Origin: an uncultured Dehalococcoidia bacterium
GTDB lineage: Bacteria; Chloroflexota; Dehalococcoidia; Lucifugimonadales; Australimonadaceae
NCBI GenBank assembly: GCA_958295525.1
Contig: OY282355.1
Location: forward strand, 462,260 to 526,259
Direction of reading: 5' to 3'
DNA: 64,000 bases
The translations under genes were made by a program, and so were the position numbers. Under the pieces are notes generated by a model. That model did not search any database and was not told where the DNA came from. It worked only from the letters and a program-made list of their open reading frames with translations. Position 1 is the first letter of the stretch. The number at the start of each line of letters is the position of its first letter. This document shows, one piece after another, positions 1-7,860 of the stretch.

Positions 1-2
1 CG

Positions 3-1178
3 ATGCTCAATACGTTGCGGGACGTGATGCAAGGAGTGGTTCCGGCGCGGCGAGGAAACGCGCCGATGGCCGCGGCGATGCGGACGCTCGCGCCCGACCG
101 GGGCGTCGGCCCGGAGTGGCAGTCGCCCATCTACGGCGAGTACTACGCCAAGAGCGCCGACGTCTACGCGGCGGTGAAACTGCGCGCCGAGGCCGTCTCC
201 CGCCCGCCCCTCCAAGCGCGCGAGGTCGACGCGGCGGGCGCGGCGCGATGGGTCGGCCCCGACCACCCCGTTCAGCGGCTGCTGGATACGGCCAACGGCT
301 GGTGGAGCCGCAGCGACCTGCTCATCGCAACCGAAACCTACCTCTGTCTTTGGGGCGCCGCCTTCTGGCTGCTGGGGCGCTCCGACAAGGCGTCGGCGGC
401 CCCCGACGAGATTTGGGCGCTCCGCCCCGACCGCGTCCGCGTCGTGCGCGACCCCAACCGCTACGTCGCCGGATTCGTCTACGAAGACCGCGGCAAAGAG
501 ACCGCGCTCCTGCCGGAAGAGGTCGTCTGGTTCCGCTACTTCAACCCGATGGAGGAGTTCGCCGGCTTCTCCCCGCTGGCCGCGGCGCGCCTCACCGCCG
601 ATATGGGGATGGACGCGCTGCGGTTCAACCGCGAGTTCTTCCGCAACGGCGCCCAGCCGCAGGACATCGTTTTCCGCTCGCACGGGCCCGTCACCGACGC
701 GCAACTCTCCGAGTTCTACGCCCGCATCGAGTCGCGCCACGTCGGCCCTGACCGCGCCCACCGGCCGCTCGTCACCGGCGACGGCTGGGACGTCCAGCGG
801 CTCGGCCTCAGCCAGCGCGATATGGAATGGCTCGCCGGCCTGCGCTGGAGCCTCGAGGGCGTCGCCCGCGTCTACGGCGTTCCTTTGCCCCTCCTCGAGG
901 ACTTCAGCCACGCGACGCTCAACAACGTCCGCGAGGCGCGCCGCATGTTCTGGGAAAAGACCATCGTCCCCGAACTGACCTTCCTCGCGGGCGCGATCAA
1001 CGAGGGGCTGATGCCGCGGCTCGGCCCGGCGGCGCGCGGCCTCTCCGTCGCGTTCGACCTCTCCCAAGTCGAGGCGCTCTCCGAAACCGAAAGCGAGCGC
1101 ACCCGCCGCCACGTCGCTCTCGTGCAAGCCGGCATCCTCACCAGAGAGGAGGCCCGCCGCGAGCGCGGCCTGGGGTGA
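3..1178 (+). CDS. Phage portal protein, HK97 family
   Basis: The 391-residue product has the organisation of HK97-type portal proteins, which form the dodecameric DNA-entry ring of tailed-phage heads. Visible family hallmarks are an N-terminal stem beginning around SPIYGEYYAKSADVYAAVKL, a central region with RPDRV and WFRYFNP, and a C-terminal HATLNNVREARRMFWEKTI stretch near residues 300-320. The ATG lies three bases from the window edge, so a terminase gene could sit just outside. Downstream there is no head protease or capsid gene, only a small HicB-like protein and host-type RDD genes. This looks like the end of a prophage or a remnant. Family call is confident; whether it is functional is unknown. 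Confidence 0.85.
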   Translation: MLNTLRDVMQGVVPARRGNAPMAAAMRTLAPDRGVGPEWQSPIYGEYYAKSADVYAAVKLRAEAVSRPPLQAREVDAAGAARWVGPDHPVQRLLDTANGWWSRSDLLIATETYLCLWGAAFWLLGRSDKASAAPDEIWALRPDRVRVVRDPNRYVAGFVYEDRGKETALLPEEVVWFRYFNPMEEFAGFSPLAAARLTADMGMDALRFNREFFRNGAQPQDIVFRSHGPVTDAQLSEFYARIESRHVGPDRAHRPLVTGDGWDVQRLGLSQRDMEWLAGLRWSLEGVARVYGVPLPLLEDFSHATLNNVREARRMFWEKTIVPELTFLAGAINEGLMPRLGPAARGLSVAFDLSQVEALSETESERTRRHVALVQAGILTREEARRERGLG

Positions 1179-1229
1179 GGGGGGATTGCGCGGGCGCTAG
1201 ACTTAAGGAAAGCGGATGAAGAGAGCGCA

Positions 1230-1511
1230 ATGGCTCCGGCGCAGAGCGTCCTGAAAGAATTGAGCGACGGTCGCCTCCACGTCGTCGAGCCCATCGTCGT
1301 GAATTGGACGAAGGAGGACGGCCAGTGCGTCGCGGAGGCGCGCGAGATCAGCGAGTTCGGGTTCGGCGGCAACCTCACGGAGGCCATCGCCGACCTGCAG
1401 GCGGCCATCGCCGAGTTGCACTTCACGCTGGAGGCGGAGCAAGAGCGCCTCGGCCCCGACCTGCAAGCCATCCGCGCAACGCTCAGCCGCAAGGTCATAG
1501 CGCGCGCCTAG
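1230..1511 (+). CDS. Small HicB-like hypothetical protein
   Basis: This is a 93-residue soluble protein. The segment EAREISEFGFGGNLTEAIADL followed by a leucine-rich helix and LGPDLQAI resembles the partial RNase-H fold of HicB-like small proteins, which often carry the pattern G-x-G-x-T-x-x-EA-x-x-DL. No HicA toxin is adjacent, so a toxin-antitoxin role is not supported. It lies 51 bases after the portal gene and 15 bases before an RDD gene, so it is probably co-transcribed with the latter. A purine-rich stretch (gaagagag) precedes the ATG. Function unknown. Confidence 0.6.
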   Translation: MAPAQSVLKELSDGRLHVVEPIVVNWTKEDGQCVAEAREISEFGFGGNLTEAIADLQAAIAELHFTLEAEQERLGPDLQAIRATLSRKVIARA

Positions 1512-1526
1512 ATCAAGGAGAGCCCA

Positions 1527-2015
1527 ATGACCACCGAATCCTCCAACATCCGGCACGGCTACGCGCTGGCGACGTGGCTGCGGCGGCTGATCGCCCAACT
1601 CGTAGAGAGCCTCATCGTGGGCGCAATCATTCTCGTCGGGCTGTTCGGCTCGGCGGTGGGGTGGAGAGCGGTGGTCGTCGTCACCGTCCTCGCGTTCCTC
1701 ATCTACGCCGTATGGTTCCTCTCCGCGCTCAGCGACGGGCAAACGCCGGGGAAGCAGATCGTGGGCATCCGCGTCATACGGGCGAATGGCGAGCCGTCCG
1801 GCTGGGGGCGCACCTTCCTTCGAGAGTTTGTCATCAAACAGACCGTCGTCGGCTTCCTCTCCGCGATGACCGGCGGCATCTTCTACATCGTCAACTACGT
1901 CTGGCCGCTCTGGGACAAAGACAGGCAAGCGCTGCACGACAAAATGGTCGAGACGCTCGTCGTCGAGACGGCCCCGCCCGCTACTCCTCCCGGCCCAGCG
2001 CCCGCCGCGCGCTGA
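1527..2015 (+). CDS. RDD family membrane protein, short copy
   Basis: A 162-residue protein with three predicted membrane segments (roughly residues 25-45, 48-70 and 100-125), typical of the RDD family. It contains the family signature GQTPGKQIVGIRVIR near residue 72 and a conserved C-terminal stretch, LWDKDRQALHDKMVETLVV. The Arg of the first RDD motif is present, but the Asp position reads Glu (LVES), unlike its neighbour. The nearly identical next gene has about 30-40 extra residues between the first and second membrane helices, so the pair arose by tandem duplication plus an insertion or deletion. RDD proteins are membrane proteins, some linked to transport; the substrate here is unknown. 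A preceding AAGGAGAG is a good ribosome binding site. Confidence 0.85.
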   Translation: MTTESSNIRHGYALATWLRRLIAQLVESLIVGAIILVGLFGSAVGWRAVVVVTVLAFLIYAVWFLSALSDGQTPGKQIVGIRVIRANGEPSGWGRTFLREFVIKQTVVGFLSAMTGGIFYIVNYVWPLWDKDRQALHDKMVETLVVETAPPATPPGPAPAAR

Positions 2016-2130
2016 CCACTCGCAGCAAGACGACGCCGTTCGCAGCGCCGCGAGAAGGGCATCCTCTAATCAACGGCTCCGCCCGTCCGCGACCTCAGGC
2101 CGTTGCTAGAATGGGCGCAAGGAGAGCCCA

Positions 2131-2715
2131 ATGACCACCGATTCCTCCAACATCCGGCACGGCTACGCGCTGGCGACGTGGCTGCAGCGGCTGATCGCCC
2201 ATCTCATAGACCGCCTCATCGTGGGCGCAATCGTTCTCGTCGGGCTGTTCGGCTTGGCGGTGGGCGTCGCAAGCCGCGTCGCCGACGAAGATGCGTCTCC
2301 CAAGAGCGACTGGGTTCCGTTCGTCGCGCGGTTCATCGCGCGGGCGCTGGAAGGCGATTGGGGCTGGGGGCTGGTCGCCGCCGCCTCCCTCGCGTTCCTC
2401 ATCTACGCCGCATGGTTCCTCTCCGCGCTCAGCGGCGGGCAAACGCCGGGCAAGCAGATCGTGGGCGTCCGCGTCATACGAATGAACGGCGAGCCGTCCG
2501 GCTGGGGGCTCGCATTCGTCCGCGAGGTCATCATCGAATGGATCGTCGTCGGCTTCCTCTCCGCGATGACAGGCGGGATCTTCTACGTCCTCAACTACGT
2601 CTGGCCGCTCTGGGACAAAGACAGGCAAGCGCTGCACGACAAAATGGTCGAGACGCTCGTCGTCGAGGCGGCCCCGCCCGCTACTCCTCCCGGCCCAGCG
2701 CCCGCCGCGCGCTGA
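2131..2715 (+). CDS. RDD family membrane protein, long copy
   Basis: A 194-residue paralog of the preceding gene, sharing the same N-terminal ATWLQRLIAHLIDRLIVGAI (with the canonical Asp), GQTPGKQIVGVRVIR and LWDKDRQALHDKMVETLVV. It differs by an inserted segment (ASRVADEDASPKSDWVPF and following) that lengthens the loop and part of a helix. DNA identity is very high at both ends, including the ribosome binding site and the C-terminal Pro/Ala tail, which indicates recent duplication. Its 3' end overlaps by 35 bases the 3' end of the convergent CDP-alcohol phosphatidyltransferase gene. Function unknown. Confidence 0.85.
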   Translation: MTTDSSNIRHGYALATWLQRLIAHLIDRLIVGAIVLVGLFGLAVGVASRVADEDASPKSDWVPFVARFIARALEGDWGWGLVAAASLAFLIYAAWFLSALSGGQTPGKQIVGVRVIRMNGEPSGWGLAFVREVIIEWIVVGFLSAMTGGIFYVLNYVWPLWDKDRQALHDKMVETLVVEAAPPATPPGPAPAAR

Positions 2716-3340
2716 CCACCCGCAGCAAGACGACGCCGTTCGCAAGCGCCGCGAGCGCGACCAGCGTCCCGACGCCGTAGGCGGGGCCGCCGCCGGGCAG
2801 CAAGCCCCCCGCGAGCGCGCCCAGCATAACGATCAGCAGACGCACGTCCCTCGACGCGAGCGACGTGACGCCGCGGTCGAACATCGTCCGGCGCGTCTCG
2901 TCCACCCGCGCCCGCGTGTAGGTCACCGCGAACGAGCCTGCGAGCGCCGCGAATCCCGCGGCCCACGCCGTCGTCGCCGCGCCGCCGCTCGCCGCCCACA
3001 GCGTCAGCCCCAGCAGAACGAGCGCGTCGGAATAGCGGTCGACCACCGCGTCGAAGAACGAGCCGAACTTCGTGCCGCGCCCCGCGAACCGCGCCAAGTC
3101 GCCGTCCACGCCGTCTATCACGGAGCCCGCCTGCGCCAGCAGCCCGCCCGCGACCGGGTTGCCAAGCGCGAACGCCGCCAGCGACCCCCACGCGACGCAC
3201 AGGCTGACGACCGTCACCTGGTTCGGCGTCGCGGGAGTCCGCGCCAGCAGCCGCGCGATAGGGCGGGAGAGGCGGCGGTTCAGATGGCGCGAGACCAGCC
3301 CGTCATAGGCAGAGGCCGGGGGCTGAGCGGATGTGCTCAT
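2681..3340 (-). CDS. CDP-alcohol phosphatidyltransferase family protein
   Basis: The product (219 residues from the ATG at 3340) carries the full CDP-alcohol phosphotransferase signature D-x2-D-G-x2-A-R-x8-G-x3-D-x3-D. It reads D76, D79, G80, A83, R84, G93, D97 and D101, within a multi-helix membrane protein. Such enzymes join a CDP-activated alcohol to a hydroxyl acceptor at the membrane. The start at 3340 is preferred over 3370 because AGGAG lies about seven bases upstream. The gene overlaps the end of the upstream nucleotidyltransferase by 38 bases, so the two are translationally coupled. With that partner it most resembles the inositol-1-phosphate cytidylyltransferase / di-myo-inositol-phosphate phosphate synthase pair, but an inositol phospholipid synthase is also possible. 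Confidence 0.8.
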   Translation of the reverse strand: MSTSAQPPASAYDGLVSRHLNRRLSRPIARLLARTPATPNQVTVVSLCVAWGSLAAFALGNPVAGGLLAQAGSVIDGVDGDLARFAGRGTKFGSFFDAVVDRYSDALVLLGLTLWAASGGAATTAWAAGFAALAGSFAVTYTRARVDETRRTMFDRGVTSLASRDVRLLIVMLGALAGGLLPGGGPAYGVGTLVALAALANGVVLLRVVSARRALGREE

Positions 3341-4040
3341 CGGCGCTCCTGTGATCCTCGATCGTGTCAATGTCGCTCCAGAAGAGCCCCTGCACGTCGC
3401 AGGTGGCGACGCCCTGCGGCCTGTTGGCCAAATACTGCATCACCCGGTTCAACTCCAGCCCGGCGCCCTCCTGGTCGTAGAGATGGTCCAAATCGGCGAA
3501 CAGCGACGGCTGAAACACGAAGACGCCGATGTCCACGGCGTTCCATCGCGGCAACTCCTTGCCGATCCGCCGCAGGTAGCCGTCCTCGTCCACGAGCGCT
3601 TTCGTCGCGTCGCTCAGCTGGCTCTCCATGCGCGCCTCCGAGTCCACGCCCAGCACGGCGGGATGGCCGCAGTCCTCCTCTATGAGGCGCGCCGCGACCC
3701 CCGGCTCGATGACGTGGTCGCCCATCGCCAGCATAAACGGCCCGTCCGACGCGAACTCCCGCGCCGCCCGAACGGAGACGGCGTTCCCTCCCTCGTGCTC
3801 CGGGTTGTGAATGAACTCCAGCCGCATGCCCTCCGGCGTCCAATCGCTCAGACCCCCGATGATGCGCTCCGCCTGGTGGCCGACGACGACGCCGACCTCG
3901 CGGATGCCCGCCTCCGCCATCGCCGCGAGCGGATACCAGATCAACGGGCGCTCCCTGAGGCGGATGAGCGCCTTCGGCGTGCGATCCGTGTACGGCCGCA
4001 GCCTGCCGCCGTCGCCGGCGGCGAGAATGACTCCACGCAT
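3303..4040 (-). CDS. Sugar/inositol-phosphate nucleotidyltransferase
   Basis: A 245-residue NTP-transferase. The N-terminal GVILAAGDGGRLRPYT matches the nucleotide-binding loop L-A-A-G-x-G-x-R-L, KALI supplies the catalytic lysine, and LAMGDHVIEPG carries the metal-binding aspartate. It activates a sugar or polyol phosphate with an NTP. The coupling to a CDP-alcohol phosphatidyltransferase suggests that CTP and inositol-1-phosphate are the substrates (IPCT-type). That assignment is inferred from context; glucose-1-phosphate-type specificity cannot be excluded. AAGGAG lies upstream of the ATG. It reads in the same direction as the EF-G-like gene 120 bases upstream. Confidence 0.75.
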   Translation of the reverse strand: MRGVILAAGDGGRLRPYTDRTPKALIRLRERPLIWYPLAAMAEAGIREVGVVVGHQAERIIGGLSDWTPEGMRLEFIHNPEHEGGNAVSVRAAREFASDGPFMLAMGDHVIEPGVAARLIEEDCGHPAVLGVDSEARMESQLSDATKALVDEDGYLRRIGKELPRWNAVDIGVFVFQPSLFADLDHLYDQEGAGLELNRVMQYLANRPQGVATCDVQGLFWSDIDTIEDHRSADEHIRSAPGLCL

Positions 4041-4160
4041 AACGAACTCCTTCTTCGGTTGTACGGTCCGGGTTCGCCCGAGTCCGCCGGGGGATGACGG
4101 AGGGCCTTGCCCCCGCCATTGCGGGGGCGCTCTATGAGCGGACGGCGAGCCTGCCTGCGG

Positions 4161-6200
4161 CTAGGCTCTGGCCGCCGATTCGCGCGCTTGCGCTTCCTCC
4201 ACGATCTTCGGCGTGAGATGCGGCGGCGCCTCGGCGTAGTGGTCGAAACGCATCGAGAGCGTCCCGCGCCCCTGCGTCAGCGCGCGCAGATGCGTCGAGT
4301 ACTGCTGCGCCTCCGACTGCGGCGCGGCGGCCTCGATATGGGCGACGCCGCCGACCGGCGTCATCGCTGAAATATGCGCCCGCCGCGTGTTGAGGTCGCT
4401 CACCACCGCCCCCGCGAACTGCTCCGGCGCCTCGATGCTCAGCCGCATAACCGGCTCCAACAGCGTCGGCGTCGCTTCGACGACGCCCTTCTTCATCGCC
4501 ATCCCGCCCGCGATCTCGAAACTCTGGCCGGACGAGTCCACCGAGTGCGAACTCCCGTCCGTGAGGATAACCCGAACGTCCACGATGGGGAACCCCGCGA
4601 CCGCGCCTTCGTCCATCGTCTTGTGCACGCCCTTCTCCACCGCCGGAATGTACTCGCGCGGCACGTTGCCGCCCACGACCTCCGAGGCGAACTCGAATCC
4701 CTCGCCCCGCGCCCGCGGCTCCAGCCGCAGCAGCACGTGCCCGTATTGCCCGTGCCCGCCCGTCTGCTTCTTGTGCTTGTACTCCACGTTCGTCACCCGC
4801 GAAATCGTCTCGCGGTACGCCACGCGCGGAGGCGCGAGTTCCAACTCGACGCCGAACTTCCGCTTCGCCCGCTCCGCCATAACCTCCACGTGCGTGTTCC
4901 CCATCCCCGTGACGACCAACTCGCCCGTCGCCTGCTCCCGGCTCATAACCAGCGAAGGGTCTTCCTCCGTGAGCCGCGCCAGCGACGTGGAGAGTTTCTC
5001 CAAGTCCGCCTTGCTCCTGGGATGCACCGCGCTGTGGAACACCGCCTCGGGAAACTCCGTCTTCGGCAGCGTGAGCGCGTCCGCCTTCGTCGAAAGCGTG
5101 TCTCCCGTGACCGTGTGCGCGAGTTTCGAGACGCAGCCCACGTCGCCCGCCGCGAGGCTGGGAACGCTCTCGTGCTTCTTGCCCACGGGAACGAACACCT
5201 GCCCGACGCGCTCCATATCGCCCGTTCTGCTGTTGGCGGCTTCCCCGTTCGCCGAGACGGTTCCGCTCACGACGCGGAAGTAGGAGAGTTTCCCCACGAA
5301 CGGGTCCGCGGTCGTCTTGAACACGAAGGCCGCGAGCGGCCCGTCGGCGTCGGCGGGCAACTCGACCTCCGCGCCGGCCTTCAACGCTTTCGCCGCCGGC
5401 GCCTCGTCCGGAGACGGCGCGTAGCGGACGATGGCGTCCAGCAATTCGGAAACGCCGGCGCCGGTCACGGACGAGCCCGCGAGCAGGGGAACGATCTGCC
5501 CGGCGCGAACGCCCCCGTGCAGCCCCTGCGCCAGTTCCTCGTCGCTGAGGCCGCCCTCGTCCAAGAACTTCATCGTGAGTTCGTCGTCCGTTTCGGCGAC
5601 GGCCTCGGCCAGTTGATCCTTGGCGGCGGCGAAAGCATCCTCCATTCCGGCGGGAGCGTCCGCCCCCACGCAATCGGCGACGCCCGAGAACGACGCCTCC
5701 GCGCCGACCGGAAGGTTGACGGCGGCGCACTTGCTCCCGAAGAGCGTCCGAGCCTGATCCAGCGTCCCATCGTAGTCCGCGTGTTCGCGGTCCATCTTGT
5801 TGACGAACGCGATCGTGGGAACCCCGGCGTCGCGCAGCCGCTCCCACGCCGTCTCCGCGCCGACCTCGACGCCGCTGGGCGCGGCCAGCACGAGCACAGC
5901 CGCGTCGACCGCGCGCAGCGCCGAGAGCGTCTCGCCCACGAAATCCGCGTAGCCGGGCGTGTCGATCACGTTGATCTTCACCCCCTTCCAAACGCAGGGG
6001 AGAACCGCCAGTTGCAGGCTCGTCTGCCTGCGCTGCTCCTCGGGCTCGAAGTCCGAGGCGGCGCTGCCGTCCTCCACGCGCCCCAGCCGGGTGATGGCCT
6101 GCGACGCGAAAAGCATCGCCTCGGCGAGCGAGGTCTTGCCCGCCCCCGAGTGCCCGAGAAGCGCGACGTTGCGGATCTGCTGCGTAGTGAACTGCTGCAC
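4161..6200 (-). CDS. EF-G-like translational GTPase
   Basis: A 679-residue GTPase with the elongation factor G domain order. G1 is GHSGAGKT (residues 16-23), G3 is DTPGYADF (80-87), G4 is NKMD (134-137); a domain II, domain III-V and a C-terminal beta-sheet region follow. The switch I stretch reads EEQRRQTSLQLA instead of the ERERGITI of true EF-G. This is typical of the second, non-essential EF-G-like class (FusA2-like) of uncertain role in translation. The start is a GTG preceded by AGGAGG at nine bases. No rpsL, rpsG or tuf is nearby, which also argues against the canonical str-operon EF-G. Confidence 0.88.
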   Translation of the reverse strand: MQQFTTQQIRNVALLGHSGAGKTSLAEAMLFASQAITRLGRVEDGSAASDFEPEEQRRQTSLQLAVLPCVWKGVKINVIDTPGYADFVGETLSALRAVDAAVLVLAAPSGVEVGAETAWERLRDAGVPTIAFVNKMDREHADYDGTLDQARTLFGSKCAAVNLPVGAEASFSGVADCVGADAPAGMEDAFAAAKDQLAEAVAETDDELTMKFLDEGGLSDEELAQGLHGGVRAGQIVPLLAGSSVTGAGVSELLDAIVRYAPSPDEAPAAKALKAGAEVELPADADGPLAAFVFKTTADPFVGKLSYFRVVSGTVSANGEAANSRTGDMERVGQVFVPVGKKHESVPSLAAGDVGCVSKLAHTVTGDTLSTKADALTLPKTEFPEAVFHSAVHPRSKADLEKLSTSLARLTEEDPSLVMSREQATGELVVTGMGNTHVEVMAERAKRKFGVELELAPPRVAYRETISRVTNVEYKHKKQTGGHGQYGHVLLRLEPRARGEGFEFASEVVGGNVPREYIPAVEKGVHKTMDEGAVAGFPIVDVRVILTDGSSHSVDSSGQSFEIAGGMAMKKGVVEATPTLLEPVMRLSIEAPEQFAGAVVSDLNTRRAHISAMTPVGGVAHIEAAAPQSEAQQYSTHLRALTQGRGTLSMRFDHYAEAPPHLTPKIVEEAQARESAARA

Positions 6201-6287
6201 GATGGACGACCTCCTGATCCGTCAGGCGAGGTTCCCCGCATAATAGCCAATCGCCCCCCAACGCGCAACGCCGCCCCGTCCCGCCCC

Positions 6288-6700
6288 CCGCCTCGTCGTT
6301 CCCGCGTAGGCGGGAACCTCGCCCCCAGTTGCCCCGTCATTCCCGCGTAGGCGGGAACCCCGCCCCAGTTCCGTCATTCCCGCGTAGGCGGGAACCCCGC
6401 CCCCTTGCCCCGTCATTCCCGCGTAGGCGGGAATCCCGCCCCCATGCCCCGTCATTCCCGCGCAGGCGGGAATCCAGTGGCGCGCAAGCGCCGGACGGGA
6501 GCGCACAGCGCGCGCCCGTCTCCAAATCGCCCCCCTTGCCCCGTCATTCCCGCGAAGGCGGGAATCTCGCCCCTTGTTCCGTCATTCCCGCGCAGGCGGG
6601 AATCCAGTGGCGCGCAAGCGCCGGACGGGCGCGCTGCGCGCCCGTCTCCAAAGCGCCCCACGCGCCCCGTCATTCCTGCGAAAGCAGGAACCTACTGGAC
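6288..6700. repeat. Cluster of palindromic REP-like repeats and two composite elements
   Basis: The 562-base gap between the EF-G-like gene and ubiX holds at least eight copies of a palindrome of the form ATTCCCGCG-TAGG-CGGGAAT, each flanked by GTC on its left. Two longer composite elements at about 6450-6567 and 6579-6699 add GAATCCAGTGGCGCGCAAGCG, a short GC-rich hairpin (cgggcgcgctgcgcgcccg) and CGTCTCCAAA. The same composite recurs in inverted orientation elsewhere in the window. No coding region is apparent here. Confidence 0.9.
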
Positions 6701-6749
6701 CCCGTCATCAATGAACTTCCCGAACGCCCCACATCGGCGCCGCGTTCGG

Positions 6750-6755
6750 TATAAT
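6750..6755 (+). promoter_or_regulatory. -10 element (TATAAT) for ubiX, leaderless spacing
   Basis: A perfect TATAAT ends seven bases before the ubiX ATG at 6763. Transcription would begin at or within a base or two of the start codon, so the mRNA is probably leaderless. No Shine-Dalgarno sequence is present. No clear -35 box was seen. Confidence 0.55.
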
Positions 6756-6762
6756 CCGCGCT

Positions 6763-7344
6763 ATGCGAAAGATCATCGTCGGCATCACCGGGTCGTCCGC
6801 CCCGATCTACGGGATCTCCACGCTGCGCGCCCTGCGCGACACGCCGGACGTGGAGACGCACCTCATCCTGTCGGAAGGCGCGCACCTCTCCATCAAGTAC
6901 GAGGCGCCCGACTGGACGATAGACGCGATCAAGGCGATGGCCGACGTCGTTCACGATCCGCGCAATATGGCGGCGAGCGTCTCCAGCGGCTCGTTCAAGA
7001 CGGACGGCATGGCCGTCGTCCCCTGCTCGATGAAGACGCTCGCGGGCATCGCCAACTCCTACAACAACGACCTCATCACCCGCGCCGCCGACGTCTGCCT
7101 CAAGGAGCGCAGGCGGCTCGTCGTCGTCGCCCGCGAAACGCCGCTCCACCGCGGACACCTCCTCAATATGCTGTCAGTGACGGATATGGGCGGAGTTATC
7201 CTGCCTCCCATCCCCGGCTTCTACTCCGGCCCGCAGACAATTGACGACATCGTCAACCACACCGTCGGCAAAGTCCTCGACCTGCTCGGCGTGGAGAACG
7301 ACAAGTTCCGCCGCTGGGAGGGCAAAGACCCCTCCGCCGGATAA
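6763..7344 (+). CDS. ubiX: UbiX/Pad1-type flavin prenyltransferase
   Basis: A 193-residue flavoprotein of the UbiX/Pad1 family, which prenylates FMN to make the cofactor of UbiD-type decarboxylases. The N-terminal KIIVGITGSSAPIYGI is the flavin-binding loop (G-A-S-G in most members, here G-S-S-A). It also has VVPCSMKTLAGIANSYNNDL, the RRLVVVARETPLH stretch with the conserved Arg-Glu-Thr-Pro, and GGVILPPIPGFY. Length matches the family. The UbiD partner is not in the window. It is followed 39 bases later by a PNPOx-fold gene, probably in one operon with the DUF3179 gene. Confidence 0.93.
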   Translation: MRKIIVGITGSSAPIYGISTLRALRDTPDVETHLILSEGAHLSIKYEAPDWTIDAIKAMADVVHDPRNMAASVSSGSFKTDGMAVVPCSMKTLAGIANSYNNDLITRAADVCLKERRRLVVVARETPLHRGHLLNMLSVTDMGGVILPPIPGFYSGPQTIDDIVNHTVGKVLDLLGVENDKFRRWEGKDPSAG

Positions 7345-7383
7345 CCTAGGGGCGGGCGGACGCCCGAATGGGGAGGGCGCGTT

Positions 7384-7860
7384 ATGTCGGACGACGTGGG
7401 CAAGGAACTCCCAGACGACCTGTTCGACGCGCTATGGAACGAGGACGTGAGCGCGGAGCGCGGGCGCGCCATCCTCATTCTGACCGCCGACGCGAACGGC
7501 TGGCCGCACCCCGCGCTCCTCTCGTTCCGCGAGGTCGCCGCGCGCGACCGCAATACGATTCGCGTGGCCACCTACGCCGGCTCCACGACCACCCGCAATA
7601 TGCGCGAGAACGGCAAGATAACGCTCGCGTTCGTGGACGAGCGGATGACCTACTACGTGAAAGGCGCGGCGAAAGAGATCCCCGCGCATCTCGCAGGCGC
7701 GCCTCCGGGTTTGGCGACGCTCGACGTGAAGATCACGCAGATTCTGCGGGATTTCGCCGGCGCGGACGAGGCGGGCGCGTACATCACCTCAGGCGTCACG
7801 TTCCACAACCCCTGGCCGACCGCTGACCGCGCGGCGCAAGAGCCAGGCCCTAATGCGTAG
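7384..7860 (+). CDS. Pyridoxamine 5'-phosphate oxidase-fold protein
   Basis: A 158-residue protein with the split-barrel flavin-binding pattern of PNPOx-like proteins. Visible parts are AILILTADANGWPHPALLSF, then a strand ending RVATYAGSTTTRNMRENGKITLAFVDE. Members bind FMN, F420 or heme; the ligand cannot be told from sequence alone. GGGGAGGG lies upstream of the ATG. Its last eight bases overlap the start of the DUF3179 gene, and ubiX precedes it, so the three are probably one transcript. Confidence 0.75.
   Translation: MSDDVGKELPDDLFDALWNEDVSAERGRAILILTADANGWPHPALLSFREVAARDRNTIRVATYAGSTTTRNMRENGKITLAFVDERMTYYVKGAAKEIPAHLAGAPPGLATLDVKITQILRDFAGADEAGAYITSGVTFHNPWPTADRAAQEPGPNA

Noticed and set aside
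4374..6350. Long open frames on the strand opposite the EF-G-like gene and other genes
   Set aside because: High GC content produces long Arg/Pro/Gly-rich shadow frames; none shows a domain or ribosome binding site.
6288..6700. Possible CRISPR array (regular palindromic repeats)
   Set aside because: Repeat spacing is irregular, spacers are themselves repeated, orientation varies between clusters, and no cas genes are present; the repeats are dispersed across the whole window.
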